Positions 1 through 8,639 of a stretch of DNA of 64,000 nt are shown one piece after another. The DNA comes from Ruegeria sp. HKCCD8929 (GTDB lineage Bacteria; Pseudomonadota; Alphaproteobacteria; Rhodobacterales; Rhodobacteraceae), in the NCBI RefSeq assembly GCF_013031405.1, contig NZ_WPZY01000001.1:310001-374000 (forward strand), given 5' to 3'. Every line of letters starts with the position of its first letter. Position 1 is the first letter of the stretch. Both the position numbers and the translations under genes were made by a program. Below the pieces are notes generated by a model. It saw nothing but the letters and a program-made list of their open reading frames with translations. It was not told the origin of the DNA and did not search any database.

Positions 1-1342
1 CGCCGACTGTGTGATTGGTGCCAGCCAGAGGCACACCGGCCATTGCACTGGCCTCCATTGTCAGCGCCGCCAGATCCTCGGGTTCGAGGCTGTGCAGATG
101 CGTCTTGCCACAGGCGCGGGCAAAAAGCTGCGCCTCGATGGTCAGCGTATGGAGGAAGTTGTAGACGCGCTCGGCGGCCTCATCCGGGTCCAGTCGCTGA
201 CGCAGCACCGGGTCCTGGGTCGCCACGCCGACCGGGCAGCGGCCTGTGTGGCAGTGGTAGCAATAGCCGGGCTCGGCACCGATTTCTTCGGGATAGTTGG
301 CTTCGGGGATGTCCTTGTTGCAGTTGAGTGCCATCATCGCCGAATGGCCAATGGCTATGGCGTCTGCGCCAAGTGCGATGGCCTTGGCCACGTCGGCGCC
401 GTTGCGAATGCCGCCCGCGTAGATCAGCGTGATCTCGCCGCGCTTGCCCAGATCGTCGATTGCTTTGCGCGCCTGCCGGATCGCCGCGATGCCGGGCACG
501 CCGGTATCTTCGGTGGCCAGATGCGGACCGGCCCCGGTGCCGCCCTCCATGCCGTCGATATAGATCGAATCCGGGTCGCATTTCACCGCCATGCGCACGT
601 CGTCATAGACGCGGCTGGCCCCCAGTTTCAGCTGGATCGGGATCATGCCACCGGTCGCCTCACGAATTTCGAGGATCTTCAGCGCCAGATCGTCCGGGCC
701 CAGCCAATCCGGGTGACGGGCGGGCGAGCGCTGGTCGATACCTGCGGGCAGCGAGCGCATCTCAGCCACCTGATCAGTCACTTTCTGGCCCATCAGGTGC
801 CCACCGAGGCCAACCTTGCAGCCCTGACCGATGAAAAACTCACAGCCATCGGCCAGAACCAGATGGTTTGGGTTGAAGCCATAGCGCGATTGAATGCACT
901 GGTAGAACCATTTCGAGCTATAGCGGCGTTCATCCGGGATCATCCCGCCTTCGCCGGAGCATGTCGCAGTGCCAGCCATGGTCGCCCCACGCGCCAGCGC
1001 CGTCTTGGCTTCGTAGGACAGCGCGCCAAAGCTCATCCCGGTGATGTAGACCGGAATATCCAGCTCCAGCGGGCGGCCAGCGCGCGGGCCGATCACCGTC
1101 CTGGTCTCGCACTTCTCGCGATAGCCTTCGATAACGAACCGGGTCAGCGTTCCAGGAAGGAAGGTCAGGTCATCCCAGTGTGGGATCTTCTTGAACAGGG
1201 AAAAGCCGCGCATCCGATAGCGTCCAAGCTCGGACTTGATGTGGATGTCGTCCATCACACGCGGCGGGAATATGAAACTGTCTCCGATGCGGTTTACGTC
1301 TCGGGCCAGTGCGGGTTTTTGTGTCGGGCTTCCGTCAGGCAT
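1..1342 (-). CDS. FMN-binding glutamate synthase-like subunit (MgsC/GlxD family), 3' end cut
   Basis: Catalytic FMN-binding domain of a split glutamate-synthase-like enzyme, which in characterised relatives transfers amide-derived ammonia or an amine to 2-oxoglutarate. I translated the minus strand from the ATG at 1342; the frame stays open to base 1, so the last residues lie outside the window. About 447 codons are present, close to the roughly 440 aa of MgsC/GlxD proteins. Visible motifs are GEGGMIPDERRYSSKW, GMEGGTGAGPHLATED and a cysteine-rich segment CYHCHTGRCPVGVATQDP typical of GltB central and FMN domains. It is the last gene of the minus-strand unit, 43 bases after the GXGXG subunit. 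N-methylglutamate synthase and a GlxD-type enzyme cannot be told apart here. Confidence 0.88.
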   Translation of the reverse strand, partial: MPDGSPTQKPALARDVNRIGDSFIFPPRVMDDIHIKSELGRYRMRGFSLFKKIPHWDDLTFLPGTLTRFVIEGYREKCETRTVIGPRAGRPLELDIPVYITGMSFGALSYEAKTALARGATMAGTATCSGEGGMIPDERRYSSKWFYQCIQSRYGFNPNHLVLADGCEFFIGQGCKVGLGGHLMGQKVTDQVAEMRSLPAGIDQRSPARHPDWLGPDDLALKILEIREATGGMIPIQLKLGASRVYDDVRMAVKCDPDSIYIDGMEGGTGAGPHLATEDTGVPGIAAIRQARKAIDDLGKRGEITLIYAGGIRNGADVAKAIALGADAIAIGHSAMMALNCNKDIPEANYPEEIGAEPGYCYHCHTGRCPVGVATQDPVLRQRLDPDEAAERVYNFLHTLTIEAQLFARACGKTHLHSLEPEDLAALTMEASAMAGVPLAGTNHTVG

Positions 1343-1385
1343 TTTGCACGTCCTTTCAATCCGGTAACGGGTGGCTAGGCCATCC

Positions 1386-2255
1386 TCACAGGATCAATTT
1401 CTTTTCGTTGGGCTCGAGATTGTCATAGTTCCACAGCTGCTTGCCGGCGACGATCTTGGTGAAGTGATCCACGCCCTTATCGGGCATCAGGCCGTATTGC
1501 GTCAGCTTGCGGGTCAGCCAGGCCTTGTCGAGATCGGTCAGTTCGGCCTCGACCGCGTCAACGCCGCAGGACTGGATGTCGCCGCCGACATAGATCGTGC
1601 CGTCATACATCGAGTCGCCCAGATTCTTGCCGGCATTGCCGCACACGACCATGCGGCCGCGCTGCATCATGAACCCGGACAGCGCGCCCGTGTCTCCGCC
1701 GACAAGAATTGTGCCGCCCTTCATGTCGATGCCGGTGCGTGAGCCCACGGACCCACGGCACACCAGATCGCCGCCGCGAATGGCGGCACCAAAGGTGGAG
1801 CCTGCGTTCTTTTCGACCACAACCGTTCCGGCCATCATGTTCTCACCGCAGGACCAGCCGACGCGTCCGGTGATCCGCACGTTCGGCCCGTCGATCAGAC
1901 CGGTGGAGAAGTAACCGGTCGATCCGTCGATGATCAGGTTCAGCTTGGACAGGATCCCCACACCCAGCGAATGCATTCCGCGTGGGTTCTGCAGCACAAT
2001 GGTGCCGTAGCCCTCGGCCATCAACGCCCGGATCTGGTTGTTTACCTCGGTCGTGGTCTTGCCGTCGCAATCGACCTCGGTACGCTTGTTGAAGTCGACC
2101 GATGGCGCCCAAGGGTATTCGAACCGCTCGGTCGCGTCCGGGTCGAACTCGATATACATCGACTTGCCCGTCAGCTGTTCGGTGGTCATGCCAAGGGCCT
2201 TGACCCGTTCCTCCTGGGTCATTTCCTTGAGTTCGGCGTCGGTTACGCTTGCCAT
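1386..2255 (-). CDS. GXGXG-domain glutamate synthase-like subunit (MgsB/GlxC family)
   Basis: Beta-helix subunit equivalent to the C-terminal domain of glutamate synthase large subunit, thought to hold the ammonia tunnel together and connect the amidotransferase and FMN subunits. It is 289 aa. The central part, about residues 110-230, shows repeated glycine turns (GVGILSKLNL, GSVGSRTGIDMKGG, GGDTGALSGFMMQRG, GNAGKNLGDSMYDG) typical of the GXGXG fold. The first 60 residues are an extra N-terminal segment. Its ATG overlaps the end of the upstream amidotransferase gene by 13 bases, which indicates translational coupling. The family is clear; the substrate of the complex is not. Confidence 0.88.
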   Translation of the reverse strand: MASVTDAELKEMTQEERVKALGMTTEQLTGKSMYIEFDPDATERFEYPWAPSVDFNKRTEVDCDGKTTTEVNNQIRALMAEGYGTIVLQNPRGMHSLGVGILSKLNLIIDGSTGYFSTGLIDGPNVRITGRVGWSCGENMMAGTVVVEKNAGSTFGAAIRGGDLVCRGSVGSRTGIDMKGGTILVGGDTGALSGFMMQRGRMVVCGNAGKNLGDSMYDGTIYVGGDIQSCGVDAVEAELTDLDKAWLTRKLTQYGLMPDKGVDHFTKIVAGKQLWNYDNLEPNEKKLIL

Positions 2256-3178
2256 ACGCGGACCTCCTCATCATAGGGGTCATAAGTGTCGATTTCCTGC
2301 GGAAGGATTGCCCGGATCGCCACCTCTTCCGAGGCCATGGCGATCAGGTTGTCGCTTTCGTAGAGAACCAGGGGTTTTGCGGCCATCGTGTCCTTGGCCA
2401 TGCCCAACTGGTCCTTGGTGGCGACCAGATAGGTGAACACACCGTCGATTTCGTCGATGGAGCGGCGCAGGCTGTCTTCGAGGGCCACTCCGTTGGCGAG
2501 GTTGTGCGCGGTGTAGACCGCCAGCAGTTCGCTGTCGCAGTTCGACATGAACCGGTGGCCCTTGCGCTCCATTTCGCGGCGCATGATCCAGTAATTGGTG
2601 ATCTGGCCGTTGTGCACCACGCTGATGTCGTTGTAAGGGAACGCCCAGTAGGGATGGGCGGACCGGATATCCACATCCGATTCCGTCGCCATGCGGGTGT
2701 GGCCGATCCCGTGCGTGCCCTGGAAATCGTTGAGGCCGTAAAGCCCTGCAACGTCCGACGCATCGCCCAGATCCTTGATCAGCTCCAGACCATTGCCCAT
2801 CGACAGGATCTCGACGCCCTCGGTCTCTTCGATGTGATTGGCCATTCGGGCGGTGTCGCCGTCATGGGACAGGATGTAGCGCAAGGAATACTCGGTGGGC
2901 GCCTCCTTGGCCTTCACCGATGCGCCATGTTCGCCGAGGATCGCCTCGACTGCCGCGATCCGGTCTTCGATGATCCCGTGAATCCGGCTTCCGCTGCCCA
3001 TGTCTTCGGCCTCGGCCACCTTGAGGCGCATGATGTAATCGCCCTCCGAACCCTCGCCATAAACCGCGTAGCCGGTCGAATCCGGTCCGCGATGCTTGAG
3101 CGCCTGCAGCATGGCGGTCATCTCGCCGCCGACATTCGAGCTTGCGCCCCTGTGTATCAGTCCTGCAATTCCGCACAT
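2243..3178 (-). CDS. class II glutamine amidotransferase subunit (MgsA/GlxB family)
   Basis: Ntn-type glutamine amidotransferase that should release ammonia from glutamine (or a gamma-glutamyl amide) for the companion FMN subunit. I chose the ATG at 3178 because it places Cys2 (MCGIAG) as the N-terminal nucleophile, as the class requires; an upstream in-frame start would bury it. The protein is 311 aa. Other class motifs are HRGPDSTGYA at about 29-38, GIGHTRMATES, VVHNGQITNY and the SNCDSELLA turn. It follows the glutamine-synthetase-like gene by 103 bases and overlaps the GXGXG subunit gene, so the three glutamate-synthase-like genes form one transcript. Confidence 0.9.
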   Translation of the reverse strand: MCGIAGLIHRGASSNVGGEMTAMLQALKHRGPDSTGYAVYGEGSEGDYIMRLKVAEAEDMGSGSRIHGIIEDRIAAVEAILGEHGASVKAKEAPTEYSLRYILSHDGDTARMANHIEETEGVEILSMGNGLELIKDLGDASDVAGLYGLNDFQGTHGIGHTRMATESDVDIRSAHPYWAFPYNDISVVHNGQITNYWIMRREMERKGHRFMSNCDSELLAVYTAHNLANGVALEDSLRRSIDEIDGVFTYLVATKDQLGMAKDTMAAKPLVLYESDNLIAMASEEVAIRAILPQEIDTYDPYDEEVRVWQA

Positions 3179-3281
3179 TGCGGTGTGCCTCCTTTGGTTG
3201 AAACGGATGGCGGGCAGGGCCGCGACCACCGTGCAGATCCGGAGTGAGGCGGGCCGTCACCTGCCCGCCGCGTCCTGCCGC

Positions 3282-4760
3282 TTAGGGCAGGCACTCCATG
3301 TAGGTTTCGTTGTCCCACTCGGTCACCGTGGACATGAAGCGGGCGAACTCGTCACGCTTGTATTCTTCGAAAAGCCGGTACATCTCGCCCGGCATGCCGC
3401 GCTTGACGACGTCACTGGCGGCCAGATGGTCGAGCGCTTCGCCCAGACTCATGGGCAGTTTCTTGACCTTCTTGCCCTGGGCCATCGCGTCATAGATGTT
3501 GCGTTCCTCGGGCTCGCCCGGATCGAGGTTGTTTTCCAACCCGTCATCCATCGCGGCCAGCAAGGTCGAGCCCATCAGGTACGGGTTCACCATCGAGTCC
3601 ACCGACCGGTATTCGAACCGTCCCGGTGCCGAGACCCGCAGGCCGGTCGTGCGATTCTGGAAACCCCAGTCGCTGAAAACCGGCGCCCAGAACCCCGTAT
3701 CCCAAAGACGGCGATAGGAGTTCACAGTGGAACAGCCGATCGCGGTCAGCGCTTGCAGATGGGTAACCACGCCGCCGATGGCCTTCAGCCCTTCCTTGCC
3801 GGGCATTTGCGGGTCGTCCGTGTCAGGCATGAACGTGTTCTCACCGCCCTTCACGTACATGTAATTCTCGCGCATCCCGGGCAAGTTGTCAGGGTCGTTG
3901 CCGGTTCGAACAAATTCATCTTCGCCGCCATGCCACAAGCTCATGTTGTGGTGGCACCCCGAGGCGGAGACGCCCATGAAGGGTTTGGTCATGAAGCAGG
4001 CGAAAATCCCATGCTCGCGCGCCACTTGCGCGCAGATCTGGCGATAGGTGGTCAGCCGGTCCGCATTGCGCAGCACGTCGTCGAACATCCAGTTCAACTC
4101 AAGCTGGCCTGGCGCATCTTCGTGATCGCCTTGGATCATGTCGAGACCCATCTTCCGGGAATAGCGGATAACCTGCATGGAGACGGGCCGCAGGCTTTCG
4201 AACTGGTCGATATGATAGCAATAGGGTTTGGAAAACCCGTCGCGCGGCTTGCCGTTCTCGTCGAACTTGAGCCACATCATCTCGGGCTCGGTCCCGATCC
4301 GCAGCTTGGTGCCGTGCTTCTTGGTGAACTCTTCGTGCAGGCGGCGCAGGTTGCCGCGGCAGTCCGAGGTCAGATAGCCGCCGGGGTCGATCTTTTCCTC
4401 GCGGTTGCGGAACAGCGTGCAGAAAAAGCGCCCGATGGTAGGGGCCCAAGGCAGCTGCATGAAAGTCTCAGGCTCGGGGATGCCGACAAGCTCGGCTGCC
4501 TCGGGGCCGTAGCCCAGGTAGTTTCCGGCCCGGTCCGTGAACAGATTCACGGTGGCGCCGTAAACCAACTGAAATCCTTTCTTGGCAACGGATTCCCAGT
4601 GATCGGAGGGGATGCCTTTTCCCATGATCTTGCCGGTGACCGATACGAACTGAAGATACAGGTATTCGATCCCCATCTCGTCGATCATGGCGCGAACCTG
4701 TTTGATCTTTTCGTTGCGCCCGGGTGTCTCCACAAATCGCTCTAGATCCGTCTCGGCCAT
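3282..4760 (-). CDS. glutamine synthetase-family gamma-glutamyl ligase
   Basis: ATP-dependent ligase of the glutamine synthetase superfamily, joining ammonia or an amine to the gamma-carboxyl of glutamate. It is 492 aa, longer than typical GlnT or GmaS proteins (about 435-445 aa). The N-terminal beta-grasp part ends near residue 120 and the catalytic domain follows, with GTEPE (about 156-160), HEDAPGQLELN (about 213-223) and SASGCHHNMSL (about 265-275), the last corresponding to the ATP-binding NGSGMHxH motif. A GGGAGA ribosome site precedes the ATG. Beside split glutamate-synthase genes and a sarcosine-oxidase-like gene this resembles gmaS-mgsABC methylamine loci, but the sequence is not close enough by eye to give it that name. 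Alternatives are GlnT or another gamma-glutamylamine synthetase. Confidence 0.85.
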   Translation of the reverse strand: MAETDLERFVETPGRNEKIKQVRAMIDEMGIEYLYLQFVSVTGKIMGKGIPSDHWESVAKKGFQLVYGATVNLFTDRAGNYLGYGPEAAELVGIPEPETFMQLPWAPTIGRFFCTLFRNREEKIDPGGYLTSDCRGNLRRLHEEFTKKHGTKLRIGTEPEMMWLKFDENGKPRDGFSKPYCYHIDQFESLRPVSMQVIRYSRKMGLDMIQGDHEDAPGQLELNWMFDDVLRNADRLTTYRQICAQVAREHGIFACFMTKPFMGVSASGCHHNMSLWHGGEDEFVRTGNDPDNLPGMRENYMYVKGGENTFMPDTDDPQMPGKEGLKAIGGVVTHLQALTAIGCSTVNSYRRLWDTGFWAPVFSDWGFQNRTTGLRVSAPGRFEYRSVDSMVNPYLMGSTLLAAMDDGLENNLDPGEPEERNIYDAMAQGKKVKKLPMSLGEALDHLAASDVVKRGMPGEMYRLFEEYKRDEFARFMSTVTEWDNETYMECLP

Positions 4761-4838
4761 TCATCTTCTCCCTTGCTGGTCACATTCAGGCGTTTTGTGC
4801 GCCTTTTTTGTCTTGCGGGGCAGGTATCTCGGTGCCTG

Positions 4839-6182
4839 TCAACTCCATGGATAGGGGCTGTTGGACACCGGGTGCAGTTCGCCCTTTTCGAACCTGTCAA
4901 AACGGAAGGGTTCCAACAGCTTCTGGGGTTCGCCCAGTACTTCGTCTGCAATTAGATGCCCCACGCCGATCATCTTCCATCCGTGGTTCGAGTCGGCGAT
5001 GACCGTTGCGTTGTCGTGGAATCGGTCGAACACCGGGAAGCTGTCCGCAGTAAAACACCCGATGCCGCCGCTGGCCTCGCGATGGTATTTGGGCATCGTG
5101 CCCTCATATCTTTTCTGGCAATGCGCCAGGGCCGAGACCCACATATGGGCGAACTCGTCCGAGGCCACGAATTCCGGGCTGGACGGGCCGTAGGGGTCAA
5201 TCTGCACCTCATTGACTGGCGTATCCACCTTGTAGGGCGATGCGCCGCCCTGAATCCCGCCAAAATGCCAGTCGGGCTTGTAGTAGATCCCCCACATCTC
5301 GTCGGTGATCAGAGACCCGTCAACGGTTGAGTGCAGTGGTGCGTCCGTATCGACGTGGATCACTGGCGGCAGCGAGCCGTCATCGGCCTTGCCCAGCTCG
5401 GGATCAATCTGCAGCACACCTTCTTCCAGCTGCCAGTACCGCCACATGTCCACGCCCTCGTGCACATCGCCGTTCAGATCCTTGACGGTGATCTGCCCGG
5501 GCAGCCCCAGCATGTCCCAGAAGTCGCGGACCCAGGGCCCCGCACCGATAATCAACTGCTCGCAACCGATACGGCCCTTGTCCGTTTGGACAGCGCTGAT
5601 CGCGCTTGAACCGTTCTCGCTGATCAGTTCCTTGACCGTCACGCCTGTCAGGATCCGCACGCCCAGCTTCTCAACCTTGTCGGCCATCGCGTACATGGTT
5701 TTGGTCTGGTTCGAGAAGCCGCCGCGTTTTTCGTGCAGGACGCTGGTGATGTTTTGGGCCTGCCAGTCCCCGAATATGCCGCGCATGTATTTGGTCGATG
5801 CATTCTGGCCTTCGATGAACACGCTTTCATAGCCGATCTCGCGCTGTTCGCTGAAGATTTGGGCGATATCTTCACGCATGGCCTCGCAACTGATTTGCAT
5901 GTAGCCGACCGGGTGATAGGAAAGACCCTCAGGGTCGCTTTCCCAGACATCGACCGAATGAGCCATCAAACGACGCATAGCAGGTTGGAAATAGTTGTTG
6001 CGCACCACGCCACAAGCAATACCCGACGCGCCAGCCGCAATCCCGCTTTTGTCCAGGATCGCGATGCGGCCTTCGACCGCTTCACCGCGCTCTTCAAGAC
6101 GCTCTGCAAGTTTCCATGCCGTTGAGATGCCGTGTATACCGGCTCCGATGATCAGAAAATCAACGTGTTGTGGGAATGCCAT
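4839..6182 (-). CDS. FAD-dependent oxidoreductase, sarcosine oxidase beta/DAO family
   Basis: Flavoprotein of the D-amino-acid/sarcosine oxidase family, expected to oxidise a secondary amine such as an N-alkyl amino acid. The N terminus carries the Rossmann dinucleotide motif IIGAGIHGIS at residues 11-20. The C terminus has the FAD-closing segment NHGWKMIGVGHLIADEVL. It is about 447 aa, the size of a heterotetrameric sarcosine oxidase beta subunit, but no alpha, gamma or delta subunit genes are next to it. I prefer the ATG at 6182 over a TTG at 6203. It heads the minus-strand unit and is divergent from a GntR regulator. A role with the gamma-glutamyl ligase and split glutamate-synthase genes in amine catabolism is inference. 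Confidence 0.85.
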   Translation of the reverse strand: MAFPQHVDFLIIGAGIHGISTAWKLAERLEERGEAVEGRIAILDKSGIAAGASGIACGVVRNNYFQPAMRRLMAHSVDVWESDPEGLSYHPVGYMQISCEAMREDIAQIFSEQREIGYESVFIEGQNASTKYMRGIFGDWQAQNITSVLHEKRGGFSNQTKTMYAMADKVEKLGVRILTGVTVKELISENGSSAISAVQTDKGRIGCEQLIIGAGPWVRDFWDMLGLPGQITVKDLNGDVHEGVDMWRYWQLEEGVLQIDPELGKADDGSLPPVIHVDTDAPLHSTVDGSLITDEMWGIYYKPDWHFGGIQGGASPYKVDTPVNEVQIDPYGPSSPEFVASDEFAHMWVSALAHCQKRYEGTMPKYHREASGGIGCFTADSFPVFDRFHDNATVIADSNHGWKMIGVGHLIADEVLGEPQKLLEPFRFDRFEKGELHPVSNSPYPWS

Positions 6183-6272
6183 GTGGGGTTCACCATTGTG
6201 CAAGGCCGTGGATGATCTGTTGGATCAAAATCATGCAGGGACAGAACCAAAAATCAACCTATTTCTGAACCA

Positions 6273-6282
6273 ATTGATCAAT
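6273..6282. promoter_or_regulatory. candidate GntR operator in divergent promoter region
   Basis: A 10-base perfect palindrome, ATTGATCAAT, lies in the AT-rich 156-base gap between the flavoprotein gene and the divergent GntR gene. A further TTGCATCAA half-like site follows at once. GntR regulators usually bind short palindromes in such positions, so this may control both directions. The site is short and could occur by chance. Confidence 0.3.
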
Positions 6283-6338
6283 ATCTTGCATCAATTTTAT
6301 ATTTGGTTTAGTTTTGGATCATCTGACGGGAGTGGGAA

Positions 6339-7019
6339 ATGACTGGCAGAAAACTGGGTTCCGCTGATATCGCTGCGTTGCTGCGTCGTGAAATTTCCAA
6401 GGGAACTTTCAGGTTACACGACAGATTGCCGGCGTCACGGCAAATGGCGGACGAGTATGGCGTGGCCCGAAATACCCTGCGTGAGGCGTTGGCCCAGCTT
6501 GAGGTGGAAGGGTACGTAAACACACGGGCCGGCAGCGGTACCTACATCACATTTCGGGAAAAAGAGACCAATGTTGCACCACTTGAGGACACAAATCCGC
6601 TGGAACTGATCGACGCGCGATTCGCGCTCGAGCCGCATATTTGCCGTCTATGCGTGCTGCATGGCAGCCGTCAGGACTTCGATCTGTTGGAGGGCCTGTG
6701 CGACCGCATGGAGGAGGCTGTGGACGATCCCGTGGCCTTTGCCGAAGCCGATACGGCGTTTCACAAGGCGCTTGCCGCGACGACCCGCAATACGCTGTTG
6801 ATCTGGATTATCGACCAGATCAACACGGTGCGTTCCCTGGACGAGTGGACCAGGATGCGCCACCTGACATTGGATGGTGCCATCATCAAGAAGTACAATG
6901 CGCAGCACAGGCAGGTGCTAAACGCGATCCGCCTGAGGGAGCCTGAGCGCGCGGCAAACCTGATGAAGGAACATCTGGAGACGGCCCGCTTGTCGCTGAC
7001 ACGGGCGGCCGAGACCTGA
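6339..7019 (+). CDS. GntR-family regulator, FadR/FCD subfamily
   Basis: Transcription regulator of 226 aa. The winged helix-turn-helix occupies about residues 8-75, with PASRQMADEYGVARNTLREA matching the GntR recognition helices and GSGTYIT the wing. The rest is an all-helical FCD effector domain, with acidic and histidine positions typical of metal or carboxylate binding. It is transcribed away from the flavoprotein/ligase unit, with a shared AT-rich promoter region. It most likely represses that unit until its substrate or product accumulates. The ligand cannot be deduced. Confidence 0.9.
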   Translation: MTGRKLGSADIAALLRREISKGTFRLHDRLPASRQMADEYGVARNTLREALAQLEVEGYVNTRAGSGTYITFREKETNVAPLEDTNPLELIDARFALEPHICRLCVLHGSRQDFDLLEGLCDRMEEAVDDPVAFAEADTAFHKALAATTRNTLLIWIIDQINTVRSLDEWTRMRHLTLDGAIIKKYNAQHRQVLNAIRLREPERAANLMKEHLETARLSLTRAAET

Positions 7020-7034
7020 CGGGATGTGAGCGAG

Positions 7035-7799
7035 ATGGCGATACGCGGCGTTTTGGTGGATATCGCCGGGGTCCTCACGGATCAGGGCAAGGCGATCCAT
7101 GGCGCGGTGTCTGCCATTGAAGAGCTTCGGCGCGCGGGCATACCCATGCGCCTAGTCACCAACACCACCAGCCGCCCACGCCAACGGCTTCTGGACGAGT
7201 TGTCCCAACTTGGTTTCGAGTTCGACGAGACGGAGTTGTTTACCCCGGCGGGCGCGGCAGTCGCGTATCTTTCGCGGCATGAGCTGAGCCCACATTTGCT
7301 GATCCATCCTGATCTGGACGAAGATTTTGCGGGTTGTGTGGAGGGTCGGAACCCCGCGGTCGTTGTCGGTGACGCCGGAGAATTCTTCACCTATGACCGT
7401 CTGAATGCAGCGTTTCGTGAGATTTGTGCTGGTGCGCCGCTGTTGGCCTTGGCAATGAACCGGACATTCCGCGACAGGAACGGGGAACTGAGCATTGACG
7501 CGGGGGCGTTTGTGCACGCGTTGGAATATGCAAGCGGCAGCAAACCGGTGGTTCTTGGTAAACCTGCTCTGCAGTTCTTTGAACTGGCTGCGCGCAGCAT
7601 GGGCTGCGTGCTGTCGGACTGCGCCATGATCGGGGATGACGCCGAGGCCGACATTGCCGGGGCTCTCAAGGCCGGGATCACCGCCGCGCATCTGGTGCGG
7701 ACCGGAAAATACCGGCAGGGCGACGAGACCCGGTTCAAACCGGTTCCAACGGCTGTTGTTGCTGATGTCATCGAAGCGGTGGAGCGAATACTTGGTTAA
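7035..7799 (+). CDS. HAD superfamily type IIA phosphatase, LHPP-like
   Basis: Haloacid dehalogenase hydrolase of about 254 aa. The first motif reads VDIAGVLTD, like the DISGVL motif of LHPP-type phosphatases, in which the usual second Asp of DxD is absent. Motif II is the Thr in LVTNTTSRPR. Motif III is the Lys in VLGKPALQFFE, and motif IV is IGDDAEADIAGALKAG. The spacing fits a type IIA cap. It lies 15 bases after the GntR gene and is likely cotranscribed with it. An in-frame GTG at 7026 is an alternative start. The physiological substrate is unknown; linkage suggests a step linked to the neighbouring nitrogen genes. Confidence 0.82.
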   Translation: MAIRGVLVDIAGVLTDQGKAIHGAVSAIEELRRAGIPMRLVTNTTSRPRQRLLDELSQLGFEFDETELFTPAGAAVAYLSRHELSPHLLIHPDLDEDFAGCVEGRNPAVVVGDAGEFFTYDRLNAAFREICAGAPLLALAMNRTFRDRNGELSIDAGAFVHALEYASGSKPVVLGKPALQFFELAARSMGCVLSDCAMIGDDAEADIAGALKAGITAAHLVRTGKYRQGDETRFKPVPTAVVADVIEAVERILG

Positions 7800-7805
7800 G
7801 CGGTC

Positions 7806-8528
7806 TCAGGCCTGAGCGGCGCATTGCAGCCAGTTTATATAGATCCGTTCTGCCATGCTGCGGAACCGGTCAAGCTGGTCGCTCACGTCGTTGTCTAACC
7901 GGGACACGGCATCCTCACCCATCGCTTTTTCAAGGGCGGCGCTATATTCGGGGATTGCGGCCCAGTTTGTCACCGTTTCCGGCTCTGTTTCGACGTGAAA
8001 CTGAACCGAGTATGCGCGTGTTCCCCATTTCACCGCCTGAACCGCACAAGCCGGAGACGTCGCCAGACATTGCGCACCGGCAGGCATCTGAGTGACTTCG
8101 GCAGAGTGCCATTGCAGGCAGGGAAACAGCTCGGGCAATCCATCAAAGAAGACGCCGGTAGCGCCCGCCTCCGTCAGCTGCACATCCATTACGCCGATTT
8201 CGGGGGTGCCAGAGGCGCCGACTTTGCCTCCAAGCGCTTCGGCCAGCAACTGATGACCCAAGCACAGGCCCAGAAACGGCAGTCCACGGCCTTCGACAGC
8301 ATCCCGGATGTATGCTTTTTCGTCAGCCAGCCAGGGATGCGCATCTTCCTGCCAAACATCCATCGGGCCGCCCATTACCCATAGCGCGTCATACCCGCCC
8401 AGCGGAGGCAGGGCTTCGCCTTTGTCCAATTCCACCGCGTCCCAAGTATGTCCATCCTCAGCGAGGAATTCACGGAAGATGCCGGGATGTTCCACCTCGG
8501 CATGTTGAAGGACAAGAATGTTCAACAC
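7806..8528 (-). CDS. class I glutamine amidotransferase domain protein (GMP synthase-like)
   Basis: Stand-alone triad-type glutamine amidotransferase of 240 aa. The nucleophile elbow is GLCLGHQLLAEALGG and the His-Glu pair sits in YSVQFHVETEPE. Such stand-alone proteins include gamma-glutamyl hydrolases (for example PuuD-like) and uncharacterised GMP-synthase-like enzymes. It converges on the HAD gene with a 6-base gap. Its position next to a gamma-glutamyl ligase locus makes cleavage of a gamma-glutamyl conjugate an attractive but unproven role. No synthetase domain is present, so it is not GuaA. Confidence 0.85.
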   Translation of the reverse strand: MLNILVLQHAEVEHPGIFREFLAEDGHTWDAVELDKGEALPPLGGYDALWVMGGPMDVWQEDAHPWLADEKAYIRDAVEGRGLPFLGLCLGHQLLAEALGGKVGASGTPEIGVMDVQLTEAGATGVFFDGLPELFPCLQWHSAEVTQMPAGAQCLATSPACAVQAVKWGTRAYSVQFHVETEPETVTNWAAIPEYSAALEKAMGEDAVSRLDNDVSDQLDRFRSMAERIYINWLQCAAQA

Positions 8529-8639
8529 GTCTCTCCCTGTTCTTTAGGTGTGTTTATGCCGTTTTGGTTGATCCAATATGCATCCAATCGGAAAAATTGG
8601 TAGGGCAAATCGGGGTCCCGGGCAAGTTTTGGCCAGAAA

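Noticed and set aside
3096..4745. 549-aa open frame on the plus strand
   Set aside because: Antisense shadow of the glutamine-synthetase-like gene, whose motifs are complete.
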